This document shows positions 6,541 through 6,923 of a stretch of DNA of 6,923 nt, piece by piece. Below the pieces are notes generated by a model. That model was not told where the DNA came from. It saw only the letters and a program-made list of their open reading frames with translations, and did not search any database. This DNA is from an uncultured Eubacteriales bacterium (GTDB lineage Bacteria > Bacillota > Clostridia > Oscillospirales > Acutalibacteraceae): assembly GCA_934667575.1 (NCBI GenBank), contig CAKUME010000056.1, positions 1-6,923 of the forward strand, in the 5' to 3' direction. Both the position numbers and the translations under genes were made by a program. Each line of letters starts with the position of its first letter. Within the stretch, counting starts at the first letter, position 1.

Positions 6541-6923
6541 ATTCGGCGTCGGCCTGGCTGGCTTGCAGCCAGTCGTGCGGGCTCTGGCCCGTGCAGCGCC
6601 GAAAACTGCGGTGAAAGCTGCGCAGGCTGCCAAATCCGCAATCGAATGAGGTTTGCGCAATGCCGGTGCCGCTGCGCAGCATAGACTTGGCTTTTTCCAC
6701 TCGAAACGAGGCCAACAATTGCGAGAAACTCATGGATGTAATTTCCTTAAAGCTGCGCGAAATATAATAACGCGAATAAGCGCAGCAGGCGCAAAGATCG
6801 TCCAGTGTGATCGGCTCGCTGTAATGCGCCTCCAGATAATCGGCGATCTGCGCTGCGATGCAGATATATTGTTGGTTTCGGGACTTTTCCTGCGGCGGCA
6901 TCGGCACAAGCGGGAGCTGAAGC
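6539..6923 (-). CDS. AraC-family transcriptional regulator, C-terminal DNA-binding domain (5' partial)
   Basis: The visible 128 or so residues are the paired helix-turn-helix DNA-binding domain of an AraC/XylS-type regulator. The first HTH includes ITLDDLCACCAYSRYYISRSFKE. A linker helix with RVEKAKSMLRSG follows, then the second HTH with IAQTSFDCGFGSLRSFHRSFRRCTGQSPHDWL, which matches the family signature (GF-S-F-R-F-G-SP). The frame stays open through the window end. The first possible start, GTG at 6907, has no purine-rich site before it in the remaining 16 bases, so the N-terminal sensor domain almost certainly continues beyond the window. A free-standing DNA-binding domain like MarA is less likely. 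The domain has several cysteines (three in LCACCAY, one in FDCGF, one in RRCTG). It converges on the his operon and shares its terminator, so no role in histidine control can be assumed. The ligand and targets are unknown. Confidence 0.88.
   Translation of the reverse strand, partial: LQLPLVPMPPQEKSRNQQYICIAAQIADYLEAHYSEPITLDDLCACCAYSRYYISRSFKEITSMSFSQLLASFRVEKAKSMLRSGTGIAQTSFDCGFGSLRSFHRSFRRCTGQSPHDWLQASQADAE

Noticed and set aside
5928..6641. 237-codon - strand frame covering hisIE, the terminator and part of the regulator
   Set aside because: It runs through the terminator hairpin and opposite hisIE, and overlaps the regulator in another frame. No motifs were seen.
6484..6684. + strand 66-codon frame starting in the terminator stem
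   Set aside because: It begins inside the hairpin with no ribosome site and is antisense to the AraC-type gene, whose HTH motifs are clear.

Overview
The window is a nearly complete histidine-biosynthesis operon on the + strand, followed by a terminator hairpin and the 3' part of a convergent AraC-family regulator gene on the - strand. Gene order is hisG (5' end cut off by the window edge)-hisD-hisC-hisB-hisH-hisA-hisF-hisIE. Several traits fit a GC-rich member of the Bacillota (Clostridia, perhaps Oscillospiraceae/Ruminococcaceae-like): a HisG that ends without a C-terminal regulatory domain, a monofunctional HisB, a HisI-HisE fusion, purine-rich GGAG/AAAGGAG ribosome sites, and this gene order. 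The taxon is inferred from gene style and was not tested by a search.

Layout: positions 1-579 hold short-form HisG, and 582-1862 hold HisD. Positions 1863-1982 are a 120-base gap with a nested inverted repeat. Positions 1983-5753 form a tight block, hisC-hisB-hisH-hisA-hisF: hisB starts on the base after the hisC stop, and the next three junctions are ATGA overlaps. A 51-base gap separates this block from hisIE (5805-6473). A 61-base hairpin with T-rich tracts on both sides (6480-6540) lies between hisIE and the convergent regulator gene, and the regulator's stop codon lies against the foot of the hairpin.

How the genes work together: HisG joins ATP and PRPP. HisIE (both activities) and HisA convert the product to PRFAR. 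HisH and HisF form imidazole-glycerol-phosphate synthase. HisB dehydrates IGP, HisC transaminates imidazole-acetol phosphate, and HisD oxidises histidinol to histidine. Two parts are not here. A short-form HisG normally needs HisZ, which may lie just upstream. Histidinol-phosphate phosphatase has no gene in the window and HisB has no phosphatase domain, so that step must be encoded elsewhere. Every enzyme has its expected catalytic motif and no gene is broken inside the window.

I see no previously undescribed system here. The less ordinary points are the structured hisD-hisC gap, the two-sided terminator, the missing phosphatase and one unusual residue in HisB.
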